Assembly (NCBI RefSeq): GCF_003415675.1
Contig: NZ_QFZK01000003.1
Span: 124,001 to 188,000, forward strand
DNA length: 64,000 bases
Direction: 5' to 3'
Source of the DNA: Rhodoferax lacus
Lineage (GTDB): Bacteria; Pseudomonadota; Gammaproteobacteria; Burkholderiales; Burkholderiaceae_C
This document shows, one piece after another, positions 34,367 to 44,191 of the stretch. The notes under the pieces are model-generated. The model worked only from the letters and a program-made list of their open reading frames with translations. It was not told where the DNA came from and made no database searches. Made by a program: the position numbers and the translations under genes. Within the stretch, counting starts at the first letter, position 1. Each line of letters opens with the position of its first letter.

Positions 34367-35467
34367 ATGCAAACCCTGCTGGTAGCAAGCCGCAAAGGCC
34401 TGCTGGTACTGCGCGGCGCGGGCGCCGCCTGGTCCCTCACCGCCCACCATTTTGCCGGCGACCCGGTCACACAGGCCATGACCGACCCGCGCACCGGCCA
34501 CTGGTACGCCGCCCTGCGCCTGGGCCACTTTGGCGCCAAGCTGCGCAAAAGCACGGACCAGGGCCGCAACTGGTGTGACATCGCCACACCAGCCTTTCCA
34601 CCCAAGCCGCAGAGCGGCCCGCTGGCCAACGACCCCACGCCCTGGAACGTGGAACTGGTCTGGAGCCTCACACCCGGTGCCGCCACCACACCCGGCACCT
34701 TGTGGGTCGGCTGCATGCCCGCGGGCCTGTTCAAGTCGGAAGACGGCGGCCAGAGCTGGGCCCTGTGCCGCGCGCTCTGGGAGGACCCGCGGCGCCTGCA
34801 GTGGATGGGTGGTGGCAATGACTACCCCGGCATGCACTCGGTGCTGGTGGATCCGCGTGATCCGCAGCACATCCGCGTGGCTATTTCCTGCGGCGGGGTC
34901 TGGCAGACCCGGGACGCCGGTGCCAGTTGGGCGCTGATGGCCGACGGCATGGTGGCCGACTACCTGCCCGCTGGCAGCGCGCAAGACCCCAACACCCAGG
35001 ACCCGCACCGCATGCTGCAGTGCGCCGCGCACCCCGATGTGCTGTGGGTGCAGCACCACTGCGGCATGTACCGCTCCACCGATGGCGGGCGGCTGTGGAC
35101 CGGCCTGGTGCCACCCGTTCCCTCGGCCTTTGGTTTTGCCGTGGCCTGCGATCCACAAGACCCGCTGCGGGCCTGGTTCGTGCCGGCCCAGTCGGATACC
35201 CACCGCTATCCGGTGGGGGCACGCATGGTGGTCACGCGCACCGATGATGGTGGCAAAAGCTTTACCTTGCTGCACCAGGGCCTGCCCCAGAGCGATGCCT
35301 ACCACCTGGTCTACCGCCATGGCCTGGAATTGGCCCCGGACCGGCAAACGCTGGCCATGGCGTCCACCACCGGCGGGCTGTGGATCAGCCCGGATGCGGG
35401 TGAGCAATGGCACTGCATCTCGCGCGACCTGCCGCCGGTGGCGGCGTTGGCCTGGGAGCGGACGTGA
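34367..35467 (+). CDS. BNR/Asp-box beta-propeller protein (sialidase-like fold)
   Basis: 366-residue protein with six Asp-box motifs (SxDxGxxW type): STDQGRNW, SEDGGQSW, TRDAGASW, STDGGRLW, TDDGGKSF and SPDAGEQW. They are spread evenly, so a six- or seven-bladed propeller is expected. No signal peptide is seen; it starts MQTLLVASRKGLLVL and is probably cytoplasmic. It lacks an obvious sialidase arginine triad, so enzyme activity is doubtful. AAAGGA lies before the ATG. The next gene overlaps it by four bases (GTGA). Confidence 0.85.
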   Translation: MQTLLVASRKGLLVLRGAGAAWSLTAHHFAGDPVTQAMTDPRTGHWYAALRLGHFGAKLRKSTDQGRNWCDIATPAFPPKPQSGPLANDPTPWNVELVWSLTPGAATTPGTLWVGCMPAGLFKSEDGGQSWALCRALWEDPRRLQWMGGGNDYPGMHSVLVDPRDPQHIRVAISCGGVWQTRDAGASWALMADGMVADYLPAGSAQDPNTQDPHRMLQCAAHPDVLWVQHHCGMYRSTDGGRLWTGLVPPVPSAFGFAVACDPQDPLRAWFVPAQSDTHRYPVGARMVVTRTDDGGKSFTLLHQGLPQSDAYHLVYRHGLELAPDRQTLAMASTTGGLWISPDAGEQWHCISRDLPPVAALAWERT

Positions 35468-36279
35468 CAACCCGGCAGCCTGTGAACTGGGTCGCACTCG
35501 GGGCCGGCCTGGTTTCCTTTGGCACCGTGGCCCTGGTGCTGCTGGGCTACGGTGTGTCACTGGCGGTAGAGAGCACCTTTGCCATCCCGCATGCCGCGGT
35601 TTTTGAATCGACTTTCGAGCTGATGGACCTGGCCAGCATCGCCATGCTGGAGATGATCCCTGCGCTGACACAAGCACTTGCGGACGGCTCCCTGATCCTG
35701 CGTGTCTACCGGTCTTTCGCGCCTTTGCTGGGTGTCATCGTCGGATTGCTGGTGCTGTTGGGCGGCATTGGCTGGTTCTGCGAGCCACCCAGGAAGCCGG
35801 ACCCACAGGCCACGCCCGCCAGGTCCACCAAGCCAGCGAGCCGTTTGCATTGGGGCCTTACGGCCAGGCACTACCTCATGCGCTACGCGCTGCTGGGTTT
35901 GTGGGTTCTGCTTTCGCCGCTGCTGTCGCTTTTGGGTATTTTGGCCACGGTGTTGCTGGCAGCGGTACTGGCCATCGTTCCTGTCATCGGGATGAGCGCG
36001 GGCAAGGCCCACATCGAGAAGTGGGTGCTGGGCCCGGCGCAGTGCCGCCCCGTCCAAACGCTGGATGCCCTGCGCCGCAGTACCAGGCTGGCGGCAGACT
36101 CCAGTGCGTCCGCTCCCCGGTATGCAGACTGCGTCGCACTCACCAAGGATGCAGCGCGCATCGCCGCTGGCCGGGTGATTTTCTACACCTCCAAGGCGGT
36201 GGTGCTGGTGGATGACACGGGAAGGGCCAAGCGGGTTCCTACCGGCGATGTCGTGGTCGAAGTGATTGATGCCCTGTAA
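35464..36279 (+). CDS. Hypothetical membrane protein with four hydrophobic segments
   Basis: 271 residues from a GTG that overlaps the BNR gene stop. Hydrophobic helices are at about 10-33, 82-104, 135-158 and 160-180; a soluble C-terminal part (about 190-271) contains ALTKDAARIAAGRVIFYTSKAVVLVDDTG. I recognise no family. Translational coupling with the BNR protein suggests shared function, perhaps a membrane anchor. Confidence 0.75.
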   Translation: MTTRQPVNWVALGAGLVSFGTVALVLLGYGVSLAVESTFAIPHAAVFESTFELMDLASIAMLEMIPALTQALADGSLILRVYRSFAPLLGVIVGLLVLLGGIGWFCEPPRKPDPQATPARSTKPASRLHWGLTARHYLMRYALLGLWVLLSPLLSLLGILATVLLAAVLAIVPVIGMSAGKAHIEKWVLGPAQCRPVQTLDALRRSTRLAADSSASAPRYADCVALTKDAARIAAGRVIFYTSKAVVLVDDTGRAKRVPTGDVVVEVIDAL

Positions 36280-36328
36280 CCCGCAACGCCAAACCACGCT
36301 TGCGATACCGGTGCCACTGTCCCCTGCA

Positions 36329-37384
36329 TCATGCGGCCTGACGCAGTGGCAAAGCTCCTGGCGCTGCGGGCAGGGCAAATTGCCTGGCCGCAAAGGCCCA
36401 GATCATGCGTGAGGCGTCGGGGCCTTTGGGGTCGGAGTAGGCCTGGCTTGCGGCGCCGCCGCTCCAGGCGTGGCCCAGCCCGTCAATCTCGCACAGGGTG
36501 CTCACCAGCCGACCCCGGGTGAAAAAGTCGGTCACCGTCACAGGGTAACGGGCACCGCGTTGCAGCGTGCGTGGGCGTCCGGGCGTCGCATCTTCGTGTG
36601 TCGCCCAGAGTTGTGCCGCTTTGGCGCCATTGACCGGTGCCACGATGGGGTCCGACCCGCCCTGTATGACCAGCAGCGCGGGCAGATGTTGGTCCGCCGC
36701 AAGTGCCGCCAACGGCTCCGCGATGTGCAGGCCGCGCATGGCGCCCAAGGCACTTGCCGTGGAGTGGGCCAGGCCCGGGGCGATGCCCGAGTGCATGGCA
36801 ACGGCCCGCAAGCGCTGCGGGTGGCGGGTTGCCACCAGTGCAGCCATTCCGGCCCCGGCCGAGAGCCCTGCCAAAGCGATGCGCTCCGGGTCGATGGCCT
36901 GGGTGCGGCAGATGTGGTCGATGGCCAACACAATGGCGTCCGCCTCCAACTGGGCTTTGCCGGTGTTGGTCTGGAACCAGTTCCAGCAGCCCTGCAGATT
37001 GGACAGGCGGTCCTGCTCGGGGTAGAGCACGACAAAGCGCTCGCGGGTCGCAAGCTGGTTCATGCGCGTGCTGGTGGCCAGCGCCTGCGCATCCTGTGTG
37101 CACCCGTGCAGCATCACCATCAGGGGCAGGCGTTCGCCGCGCCGCATGTCGGCGGGCACAAAAAGCCGGTAACGCAAACCACCAGCGATGCCGCTCACCA
37201 GGACCGGGTTCTTGCGGGCAGGAGCACGCAGCGGCTTTTTGACGAGCACTTTTTTGGCAGCTGCCCTTTTGGGGATGTGCAGCGCCTGTGTGATGGCCTT
37301 GGCGGCCGCGCGCACCGCTGTGCGGGTAGCCGCAGCCAGGGTGCGCTTCAAGGAGCGGCTGGAGAGGGGGCGTAGCAGGCGCAT
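36329..37384 (-). CDS. PHB depolymerase-family esterase
   Basis: 351-residue alpha/beta-hydrolase of the esterase PHB depolymerase (LpqC/Fes-like) family. Oxyanion region LMVMLHGCTQDAQ, nucleophile elbow GLSAGAGM, a catalytic Asp near GGSDPIV, and His in DGLGHAWSGG. The first 60 residues are strongly basic and Ala-rich (KRAAAKKVLVKKPLRAPARK) with no Sec signal, unusual for this family and more like a polymer- or nucleic-acid-binding tail. Intracellular polyhydroxybutyrate or another ester could be the substrate. Confidence 0.87.
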   Translation of the reverse strand: MRLLRPLSSRSLKRTLAAATRTAVRAAAKAITQALHIPKRAAAKKVLVKKPLRAPARKNPVLVSGIAGGLRYRLFVPADMRRGERLPLMVMLHGCTQDAQALATSTRMNQLATRERFVVLYPEQDRLSNLQGCWNWFQTNTGKAQLEADAIVLAIDHICRTQAIDPERIALAGLSAGAGMAALVATRHPQRLRAVAMHSGIAPGLAHSTASALGAMRGLHIAEPLAALAADQHLPALLVIQGGSDPIVAPVNGAKAAQLWATHEDATPGRPRTLQRGARYPVTVTDFFTRGRLVSTLCEIDGLGHAWSGGAASQAYSDPKGPDASRMIWAFAARQFALPAAPGALPLRQAA

Positions 37385-37396
37385 GGCATCGAAGCG

Positions 37397-38230
37397 CTAC
37401 GTCCGCGCCACAGCGACCGGGCTCGCGTCGGCCTTGCTGGCATGCGGGTGCGGCAGCAGCCGGTCGCATTCTTCCTTGACTGCCCGGTAGCACTCGCAGG
37501 CGCGCGCCTCCAAATGCGGGCGGTCCACTACGGTGATGCTGCCACGGGCATAGCTGATGATGCCGTCCTTTTGCAGCCCCCCTGCGGCCAGGGTGATGCT
37601 TTCGCGCCGCACACCCAGCAGCAGCGAAATCTGTTCCTGGGTGACCGTCATCTTGTTGCCCTGCAGCCGGTCCATGCTCATGAGGATCCAGCGCGAAAAC
37701 CGCTGCTCCACGGTATGGTGCTGGTTGCATACCGCCATCTGCGATGTCTGCACGATCAGCGCCTGTGTGTACAGCAGCGCCAGGTGCTGGAGCTGGCCGC
37801 CCAGCGCAAATTCGCGCTTCATCACATTGCGGCTCAGGCGATAGGCCTCGCCCGCACATTGCACTTCAGTGCTGGTGGGCAGGCTCTCGCCGCCCATATA
37901 GATGGAGATGCCGATCAGGCCCTCATTGCCAACCAGCGCAATCTCGCTGGACGATCCATCTTCCAGCGCATAGATCAGCGAAACAATGCCCGAGGTGGGG
38001 AAGTGCAGATAGTTCACATGGTCGCCGGACTCCGACATGGTCCAGCGCCGCGGCAGCTGCACGCGCTCCAGGTCGGGCAGCAAGCGCGCGTAGTCGGCAG
38101 CCGGCAACGCGGCAAGAATCTGGTTGAGAAGCGGATTGGGCGCGGCTGTGGACGGTGCTTTGGTCAAGAAATCTTTCTGTTGGTTTGCGGGGCACCCTTG
38201 AATACAAGCAGCGCCTGTCCGGTGCACCAT
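37397..38230 (-). CDS. Crp/Fnr-family transcription regulator
   Basis: About 277 residues from ATG 38230; a TTG at 38167 is an alternative nearer the conserved part, and a longer frame reaches 38290. A cyclic-nucleotide-binding-like domain (FPTSGIVSLIYALEDGSSSEIALVGNEGLIG) precedes a winged helix (VTQEQISLLLGVRRESITLAAGGLQ). No Fnr-type Cys cluster and no exact CAP cAMP pocket, so the signal is unknown. The carboxyl tail is Cys/His-containing. It lies 12 bp before the esterase gene on the same strand and may control it. Confidence 0.85.
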   Translation of the reverse strand: MVHRTGAACIQGCPANQQKDFLTKAPSTAAPNPLLNQILAALPAADYARLLPDLERVQLPRRWTMSESGDHVNYLHFPTSGIVSLIYALEDGSSSEIALVGNEGLIGISIYMGGESLPTSTEVQCAGEAYRLSRNVMKREFALGGQLQHLALLYTQALIVQTSQMAVCNQHHTVEQRFSRWILMSMDRLQGNKMTVTQEQISLLLGVRRESITLAAGGLQKDGIISYARGSITVVDRPHLEARACECYRAVKEECDRLLPHPHASKADASPVAVART

Positions 38231-38262
38231 GGGTGCTCCAGATGTCCTCCATTGCACTCTGC

Positions 38263-38312
38263 ACCGACAGCCCTGTCGGTATGCCAGCACACATAGCGGG
38301 CAAGCCGCTATG
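38263..38312. repeat. Two adjacent perfect palindromes between gntR and the Crp/Fnr gene
   Basis: ACCGACA-GCCC-TGTCGGT at 38263-38280 and CATAGCGG-GCAAG-CCGCTATG at 38292-38312. Both can form hairpins, but neither has a T run, so they are not classic terminators. They lie upstream of the Crp/Fnr start and downstream of gntR; an operator or an RNA structure at the gntR 3' end are options. Confidence 0.45.
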
Positions 38313-38329
38313 CCACCCTGCTGCAGCCC

Positions 38330-39055
38330 CTACTTGCCTTGCCGCGCCATGAACACCTCGTGCAGGGTGATCTTGCGCACCTCGGCCTGGCTGGTCGCTA
38401 TGTGTGTGCGCAGCAGCAGCGTGGCCTGGTCGCCGCGCTGGCGCCCGATGGCCTTGAGGATCTTGGCGTGTTCGTCGTAGGTTGCGTCTATGCGGGCCTG
38501 CTTGGTGAAGTCCAGGCGGCGCAGGATGCGGATGCGGTCAGTCACGTCGCGGTGCACGCGGGCAATCTCCTGGTTGCCGCTGGCCTCCACCAGCGCGCAG
38601 TGGAAGTCCTCATCCCATTGGCTGACCTGCACGGTGTCGCTGCTGCGCTCGTCTGCTGGCACCAGCCAGATGGCGGCCAGGGCGTCTATGCGTGCCTGGC
38701 CTTTTGGACTGCGCGCCACGCCGGCATCGCACAAGCGGTCCACGGCGGCGGACTCCAGCAGCAGGCGCAGGTCGTAGAGCTGCTCGAACTTCTCGAAGTC
38801 AAAGGGAAGGATGCGCCAGCCGCTGCGAAACAGCACCTCCACATAGCCCTCCTGCTGCAGGCGGTAGAGTGACTGGCGCACCGGTGTGCGCGACACATTC
38901 AGGCGCAGGCTGAGCGCGCTTTCGGTAATGCGGTCGCCCGGAATGAGGCGGAACTCGGCAATGTCCTTCTTGATTTCTTCATACACATCGTCGGCAGCGG
39001 AACGCCGCTGCACAGTCACCTTTTTGACAGGTGTTTTCTTGGGAGCAGGTTTCAT
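38330..39055 (-). CDS. GntR-family regulator, FCD (FadR-like) type
   Basis: 241 residues from ATG 39055. The N-terminal winged helix includes ITESALSLRLNVSRTPVRQSLYRLQQEGYVE; the C-terminal all-helical FCD ligand domain has the metal-binding set (DEDFHCALVEASGN and later His residues). A Lys-rich head (about 1-15) precedes it. It is the last gene of the nitrogen-compound cluster and the likely regulator of the palindromes at 45374 and 48779. Confidence 0.9.
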   Translation of the reverse strand: MKPAPKKTPVKKVTVQRRSAADDVYEEIKKDIAEFRLIPGDRITESALSLRLNVSRTPVRQSLYRLQQEGYVEVLFRSGWRILPFDFEKFEQLYDLRLLLESAAVDRLCDAGVARSPKGQARIDALAAIWLVPADERSSDTVQVSQWDEDFHCALVEASGNQEIARVHRDVTDRIRILRRLDFTKQARIDATYDEHAKILKAIGRQRGDQATLLLRTHIATSQAEVRKITLHEVFMARQGK

Positions 39056-39092
39056 GGCCGGGAACTCTAACACCGGCCTTGCCTGCGCAGCA

Positions 39093-39764
39093 TCAGCCCA
39101 GCACCGCCAACAGTTCCTCGCTGGCAGCCGTCCAGCCGACGATGGCGCCTTGGGCATGCACCATGGCGATGGTGGCGGCCTTGAAGGCGGGGAAGTAGCT
39201 CTCGGTGCAGTCGGTCAGCAGCAGGCCGTCGTAGCCGCGGTCATTGGCTTCGCGCATGGAGGTCTGCACGCAGACTTCGGTGGTCACGCCCATGAAGATC
39301 AGGTGGCTGATGGCACGGCCCTTCAGTATTTCGTGCAGCGCGGTGCCATAGAACATGCCCTTGCCCGGCTTGTCGATCACGATCTCGGAGGCCAGCGGCG
39401 TGAGCTCGGGGATGATCTGGTTGCCCGGCTCACCGGACACCAGGATGCGGCCCATGGGGCCCACATCACCAATGCGCAGGCTGGGGTTGCCGCGTGTGCG
39501 CTTGGCCGGTGGGCAGTCCGACAGGTCGGCCTTGTGCGCCTCACGCGTGTGCACCACCAGACCGCCGTGGGCGCGCCAGGCCGCCAGCACGCGTTGGCAG
39601 GCCGGGATGATAGGGCGCAGCAGACCCACGTCATTGCCCAAGGTCTCGCCAAAGCCGCCGGGCTCCACAAAGTCGCGCTGCATATCGATGATGACCAGGG
39701 CTGTGTGCTTGACCTCAAAGGGAAAGGCAAAGGGCGTGGCGGGTAGGGAAAGGTTTGCTGCCAT
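39093..39764 (-). CDS. Isochorismatase-fold cysteine hydrolase, candidate triuret hydrolase
   Basis: 223 residues from ATG 39764, which has GGAG about six bases upstream. The catalytic triad of the family is visible: Asp31 in IDMQRDF, Lys132 in IDKPGKG and Cys165 in TTEVCVQTS. It is a paralogue of the BiuH-like protein encoded at 41446. In Herbaspirillum a relative, TrtA, hydrolyses triuret to carboxybiuret; that assignment here is inferred from context. Ureidoacrylate or another amide remain possible. No gene symbol given for that reason. Confidence 0.85.
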   Translation of the reverse strand: MAANLSLPATPFAFPFEVKHTALVIIDMQRDFVEPGGFGETLGNDVGLLRPIIPACQRVLAAWRAHGGLVVHTREAHKADLSDCPPAKRTRGNPSLRIGDVGPMGRILVSGEPGNQIIPELTPLASEIVIDKPGKGMFYGTALHEILKGRAISHLIFMGVTTEVCVQTSMREANDRGYDGLLLTDCTESYFPAFKAATIAMVHAQGAIVGWTAASEELLAVLG

Positions 39765-39811
39765 GGGGGCTCCGGTGGTGGGCTGTGCGGGCAATATGGA
39801 CGATGGCCTGG

Positions 39812-41449
39812 CTAGTGGTGGCCGCCGCCCATGTGGGCGCCCAGCTGCTGGCGGTCGGCCTGTGCGGCCGTGGTCTCAAACACGATGCGGCCTTCGCTCA
39901 TCACCACAATGCGGTCGGACAGCTCCAGCAGTTCGTCCAGGTCTTCGCTGACCAGCAGCACACCGGCGCCGCGCGTGCGCACCTGCACGATGCGCTCGTG
40001 GATGTCGCGCACGGCCGCAAAGTCCAGGCCGAACACCGGGTTGGCGGCTATCAGCACCTTGATGTCTCCTGCGAGTTCGCGGGCCAGCACGGCGCGCTGC
40101 ACATTGCCGCCCGAGAGGCTGCGGATGGGCGCATTCTCGCCCTGGGTCTTGACGCCGTATTCGGCAATCCAGTCACGTGCGCGGCTGCGCCAGGCAGCAA
40201 ACTGCAACAGGCCGCCCAGGAAGCGGCTGCGGCTCAAGGGGGGTTGGTCAAAGTCGCGCAGCGCCATGTTCTCAGCCACCGACAGGTCGCCCACACAGGC
40301 ATTGCGCAGCGGCTCCTCGGGCAGGCTGCGCACATACAGGCGCCGGTTCTGCTCGCGCGTGGCGGCATAGGGCTGGCCCGAAACCTGCACCGTGCCGGAG
40401 GCGCGTGCACGCTGGCCCACCAGGGCCTCTACCAGCTCGCGCTGGCCATTGCCCGAGACGCCGGCCACACCCAAAATTTCTCCGGCCTGCACCTGCAGGC
40501 TGATGCCATGCAGGGCCATGGTGCCGCGGTCGCCCATCGCTGATAAGGCTTGCACGTGCAGTGCGGGCGGCGTGCTGCTTGTGAGGTCTGCCGTGGTGCT
40601 TGCGGCCTCGGGCGCCGGGGCAGTTGGCGTTGTCATCGGTGCGGCTGCTTCGGCCGGCGCTGCCGCCGCCTGTACGCGCGGCTCGGCGCTTTCGCCCATC
40701 ATGGCGCGCGCCAGCAGCTCCGGGTTGGAGTCGGCCACCTGCGCATGGTGCACGGCGCAGCCCTTGCGCAGCACGGTCACAGTGTCCGCATAGGCCATGA
40801 CCTCGCGGAACTTGTGCGTGATGATGATGACCGAGCAGGCGCCACTGCGCGCAATCGCGCGCACATGGCCCAGCACCTCGTCGGCCTCCTGCGGCGTGAG
40901 CACCGAGGTGGGCTCGTCCAGTATCAAGAGGCGCGGGCGCAGGTAGAGCTGCTTGAGCAATTCGAGCTTCTGCTTTTCTCCGGCGGCCAGCTCCGAGGGC
41001 TTGGCATCCAGGTTCAGGCTGAAGGGTGTGGTGGCCAGAAAGGCCTGCAGCTCGGCACGCTTGGTTTTCCAGTCAATCAGCGCGGGTACGCTGTTGCCGG
41101 CCAGCAGCAGGTTCTCGGCCACGCTCATGCCCGGGGCCAGCGTGAAGTGCTGGTACACCATGCCTATGCCCAGGGCGCGCGCCACCACCGGGTTGGCAAT
41201 GTCCTGCTCGCGCCCGTCAATCAGAATGCTGCCCTCTTCGGCCCTTTGAAACCCGGCCACGCATTTCACCAGCGTGCTCTTGCCCGCGCCGTTTTCACCC
41301 AGCAGCGCGTGCACGCTGCCGGGCTCCACGCGCATGGTGACGCTGTCCATGGCGGTGAAGCTGCCAAAGCGCTTGGTGAGTTGGTAGGTCTCCAGCGTGA
41401 GCGCGCCGGTGTGCGCCTTTTGCGGGGGGATCAAGTCGGATGCGCTCAT
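39812..41449 (-). CDS. ABC importer ATPase with two nucleotide-binding domains
   Basis: 545 residues. The N-terminal ATPase has Walker [11 protein letters not shown]-loop, signature [13 protein letters not shown] and Walker [16 protein letters not shown]. An Ala/Pro-rich linker (about 262-300) leads to a second ATPase whose Walker A is changed to [10 protein letters not shown] and Walker B to [12 protein letters not shown], as is normal for the second half of RbsA/NupO-type ATPases. It works with the two permeases and BMP protein upstream in the operon. The biuH stop lies before its ATG with a four-base overlap. Confidence 0.92.
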   Translation of the reverse strand: MSASDLIPPQKAHTGALTLETYQLTKRFGSFTAMDSVTMRVEPGSVHALLGENGAGKSTLVKCVAGFQRAEEGSILIDGREQDIANPVVARALGIGMVYQHFTLAPGMSVAENLLLAGNSVPALIDWKTKRAELQAFLATTPFSLNLDAKPSELAAGEKQKLELLKQLYLRPRLLILDEPTSVLTPQEADEVLGHVRAIARSGACSVIIITHKFREVMAYADTVTVLRKGCAVHHAQVADSNPELLARAMMGESAEPRVQAAAAPAEAAAPMTTPTAPAPEAASTTADLTSSTPPALHVQALSAMGDRGTMALHGISLQVQAGEILGVAGVSGNGQRELVEALVGQRARASGTVQVSGQPYAATREQNRRLYVRSLPEEPLRNACVGDLSVAENMALRDFDQPPLSRSRFLGGLLQFAAWRSRARDWIAEYGVKTQGENAPIRSLSGGNVQRAVLARELAGDIKVLIAANPVFGLDFAAVRDIHERIVQVRTRGAGVLLVSEDLDELLELSDRIVVMSEGRIVFETTAAQADRQQLGAHMGGGHH

Positions 41450-42144
41450 TGCAACGCCTGCAGCAGTTCAGCAGACGTGGCATGTGCGCCGAACACGCCG
41501 CCCTGCATGGTGATCATCTTCAGCGCGGCCAGGTGGTTTCCTACGTCGGTGGCGGCGGTGCAGTCGGAGAGCAGCAGGCATTCAAAGCCGCGGTCGTTGG
41601 CGTCGCGCATGGTGGTGTGCACGCAGACGTCGGTGGTAATGCCGGCCAGGATCAGGTTGGCAATGCCGCGTGTGTGCAGCACCATCTCGAGGTCGGTGGC
41701 GTAGAACGAGCCCTTGCCCGGTTTGTCGATGACCACCTCGCCGGGCAGCGGCGCCAGCTCGGGGATGATTTCCCAGCCCGGCTCGCCGCGCACCAGGATG
41801 CGCCCGCAGGGCCCGGCGTCGCCAATGCCCACACCGTTGGTGCCAATCTGGCGCGAACGCCAGCGCTTGTTGGCCGGCAGGTCTGACAGGTCGGGGCGGT
41901 GTCCCTCGCGCGTGTGCATCACCAGGTAGCCCAGCTCTCGCATGCGCGCCATCAGGGTTTGCAGCGGGGCAATCGGCGCGCGGGTCAGGCCAATGTCATA
42001 GCCCATCTTGTCCACATAGCCGCCGGGCCCGCAAAAGTCGGTCTGCATGTCGATGACGATCAGGGCGGTGTTATCCGGCCGCAAGTCGCCATTGAAAGGC
42101 CAGGCGTAGGGGTTGGCGGCAACGGCTTGGGCGGGGTGCGTCAT
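41446..42144 (-). CDS. biuH: Biuret amidohydrolase BiuH-like
   Basis: 232-residue isochorismatase-fold hydrolase. Catalytic Asp36 (IDMQTDF), Lys141 (IDKPGKGSF) and Cys174 (TTDVCVHTT) fall within one residue of the positions I recall for Rhizobium BiuH. Extended stretches also match BiuH, such as [32 protein letters not shown] and [16 protein letters not shown]. BiuH converts biuret to allophanate and ammonia. Product use by an allophanate hydrolase-like protein in the same cluster supports the call. It overlaps the ABC ATPase gene by four bases. Confidence 0.88.
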   Translation of the reverse strand: MTHPAQAVAANPYAWPFNGDLRPDNTALIVIDMQTDFCGPGGYVDKMGYDIGLTRAPIAPLQTLMARMRELGYLVMHTREGHRPDLSDLPANKRWRSRQIGTNGVGIGDAGPCGRILVRGEPGWEIIPELAPLPGEVVIDKPGKGSFYATDLEMVLHTRGIANLILAGITTDVCVHTTMRDANDRGFECLLLSDCTAATDVGNHLAALKMITMQGGVFGAHATSAELLQALQ

Positions 42145-42153
42145 GGTGCGGCT

Positions 42154-43074
42154 TTATCGGGTGTTGGAGAGTTCGCCCGGGCTGCCCACGGCCACGGCAC
42201 CGGGCTTGCAGGTCAGCACCAGGATCAGCAGGGTGAGCACATAGGGCACGGTGTTGAACAGGTGGTAGCCCCAGCTCACGCCCACCGACTGCAGGGCCGG
42301 GCCAATGGCACCGGCGCCGCCAAACAGGGCGGCCGCGCCTATGCAGCGCAGCGGACTCCAGCGCGCAAAAATCACCAGCGCCACGGCAATCAAGCCCTGG
42401 CCGCTGGAGATGCCCTCATTCCAGCTGCCGGGGTAGAAGAGGGTGAGCGACGCCCCGCCCAACCCGGCAATCATGCCGCCCACGCTGGTGGCGATCAGGC
42501 GTATGCCGCCCACCGAATAGCCCAGTGCACGCGCCGCATGTGACGAGTCACCCGTCAGGCGCACCAAGAGGCCGTAGCGGGTGCGGCCAAAGGCCCACCA
42601 CAGGGCCACGGCAATCAGCAGGCCCACCGGCAGCAAGGCGTTGATTTGCAGGGCTGCACGCACGGCCGGCGAATCGCTCCAGTTGCCCAGCTCAATGGCC
42701 GGAATCTGCGGGGCCTGCGGCTGCATCAGCGGCTTGCCCAGGTAAAACGCCAGGCCCGTGCCCAGCAGCATGAGGGCAATGCCGGTGGCCACGTCGTTCA
42801 CGCGCGGCAGCGAACACAAAAGGCCGTGGAGTGCGGCCAGCAGGCCGCCGGCCACTGCACCGGCCAGCACGCCCAGCCAGGCATTGCCGGTGAGGTAAGC
42901 GCCGCCAAAAGAGGCCATGGCGGCCAGCACCAGCACGCCTTCCAGGCCGAGGTTGATGCGGCCGGATTTTTCGGTCAGGCATTCGCCCAGGCTGACGAAC
43001 AGAAACGGCACGCCCACGCGCAGGGCGCCGCCGCCAATGCCTGCGGCCAGCGATATCCACATATCCGGGGTCAT
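42154..43074 (-). CDS. ABC transporter permease (BMP/nucleoside type)
   Basis: 306-residue inner-membrane permease with about eight to ten hydrophobic helices. The segment SGRINLGLEGVLVLAA is the family signature of the branched-chain/nucleoside permease group (Pfam BPD_transp_2). It pairs with the permease encoded directly upstream (overlap ATGA). Part of the importer with the BMP-type binding protein. Confidence 0.92.
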   Translation of the reverse strand: MTPDMWISLAAGIGGGALRVGVPFLFVSLGECLTEKSGRINLGLEGVLVLAAMASFGGAYLTGNAWLGVLAGAVAGGLLAALHGLLCSLPRVNDVATGIALMLLGTGLAFYLGKPLMQPQAPQIPAIELGNWSDSPAVRAALQINALLPVGLLIAVALWWAFGRTRYGLLVRLTGDSSHAARALGYSVGGIRLIATSVGGMIAGLGGASLTLFYPGSWNEGISSGQGLIAVALVIFARWSPLRCIGAAALFGGAGAIGPALQSVGVSWGYHLFNTVPYVLTLLILVLTCKPGAVAVGSPGELSNTR

Positions 43075-44162
43075 AGGTGTATCTCCTTCTCGCCCATCAC
43101 CGCCACCGGCCTGCGCCAGCGCAGCAGGGGGGTGAGCACAATCTGCTTCCAGTCCAGGTCGCGCAGCGCCTCGCTGGCCAGGATGAGCACAAAGGCAATG
43201 CCTTGCAGCACCTGCACCGAGGCATCGGGCAGGCCCAGGCGGCGCTGCAGCAGGCTACCCGCTGCGCCAAAGCCGCCAAACAGAATCGCCACGGGGATCA
43301 CGGCAAAGGCGTTTTGGCGCGAAATAAAAGCCACCAGAATCCCGGCATAGCCATAGCCCGTGATGAGCGACGCATTGGCATTGGTGTGCACCGCTGCTAC
43401 CTCCACGGCACCGGCCAGGCCGGCGCAGGCACCACCCACGGCACAGGCTATCAGCACCAGCTGCGAGGCCGGCAGGCCCACCAGCTGCGCGGTGCGCGGG
43501 TTGCCGCCCACCACACGCACGGCAAAGCCCGAGGCCGTCTGGCGCAACCACAGGCCGCAGGCCAGGCAGGCCAGCACGCCCAGCACCAGGCCCCAGTGGA
43601 TGTCCGAGCCGGCAATGCCGCCCAGGCGCATGCCCTCACTCAGGGCGTAGGTAGAGGGCTTGTTCAGGCTGGCCGGGTCGCGCAGCACGCCTTCCACCAG
43701 ATGCTTGAACAGGCCAATGGCGATATAGGCCATGAGCAGGCTGCTGATGGTCTCGTTGATGCCGCGGTACTGGCGCAGCCAGCCCACCAGCGCAATCCAC
43801 AGCGCACCCGCCAGAGCCCCTGCGGCAAACACCAGCGTGGTGCCCACGATGTTGTCGGGCAGGGGCACGGCATAGGGCAGGGCAGCACAGGCCAGGCCCC
43901 CCAGCACCAGCGCGCCCTCGCCGCCAATCACCACCAGGCCGGCGCGTGCCGGCACCACCACGCACAGGGCGGTGAGCATCAGGGGCGCGGCGCGCTGCAA
44001 GGTGTTCTGCCAGGAGAACCAGTCGCCAAACGCGCCCTTGAACAGGATCACCCAGACGTCGACCGGGTTCACACCCGAGAGGCTGACAAAGCCGCCGAAG
44101 ACCAGCAAGGCTGCTGCGATGGCCAGCACCGGCAGCAGGATGTCTTTGAGGGATTCGCGCAT
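43071..44162 (-). CDS. ABC transporter permease (BMP/nucleoside type)
   Basis: 363 residues from ATG 44162; a much longer reading frame upstream overlaps the binding-protein gene in another frame and is not coding. It has about nine hydrophobic helices and the BPD_transp_2 segment RAGLVVIGGEGALVLGG. Forms a heterodimer with the next permease by family precedent. Starts about 30 bp after the binding-protein stop. Confidence 0.92.
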   Translation of the reverse strand: MRESLKDILLPVLAIAAALLVFGGFVSLSGVNPVDVWVILFKGAFGDWFSWQNTLQRAAPLMLTALCVVVPARAGLVVIGGEGALVLGGLACAALPYAVPLPDNIVGTTLVFAAGALAGALWIALVGWLRQYRGINETISSLLMAYIAIGLFKHLVEGVLRDPASLNKPSTYALSEGMRLGGIAGSDIHWGLVLGVLACLACGLWLRQTASGFAVRVVGGNPRTAQLVGLPASQLVLIACAVGGACAGLAGAVEVAAVHTNANASLITGYGYAGILVAFISRQNAFAVIPVAILFGGFGAAGSLLQRRLGLPDASVQVLQGIAFVLILASEALRDLDWKQIVLTPLLRWRRPVAVMGEKEIHL

Positions 44163-44191
44163 GGCGGGGTGCCTCTGCAGGTGGTGAGGCT

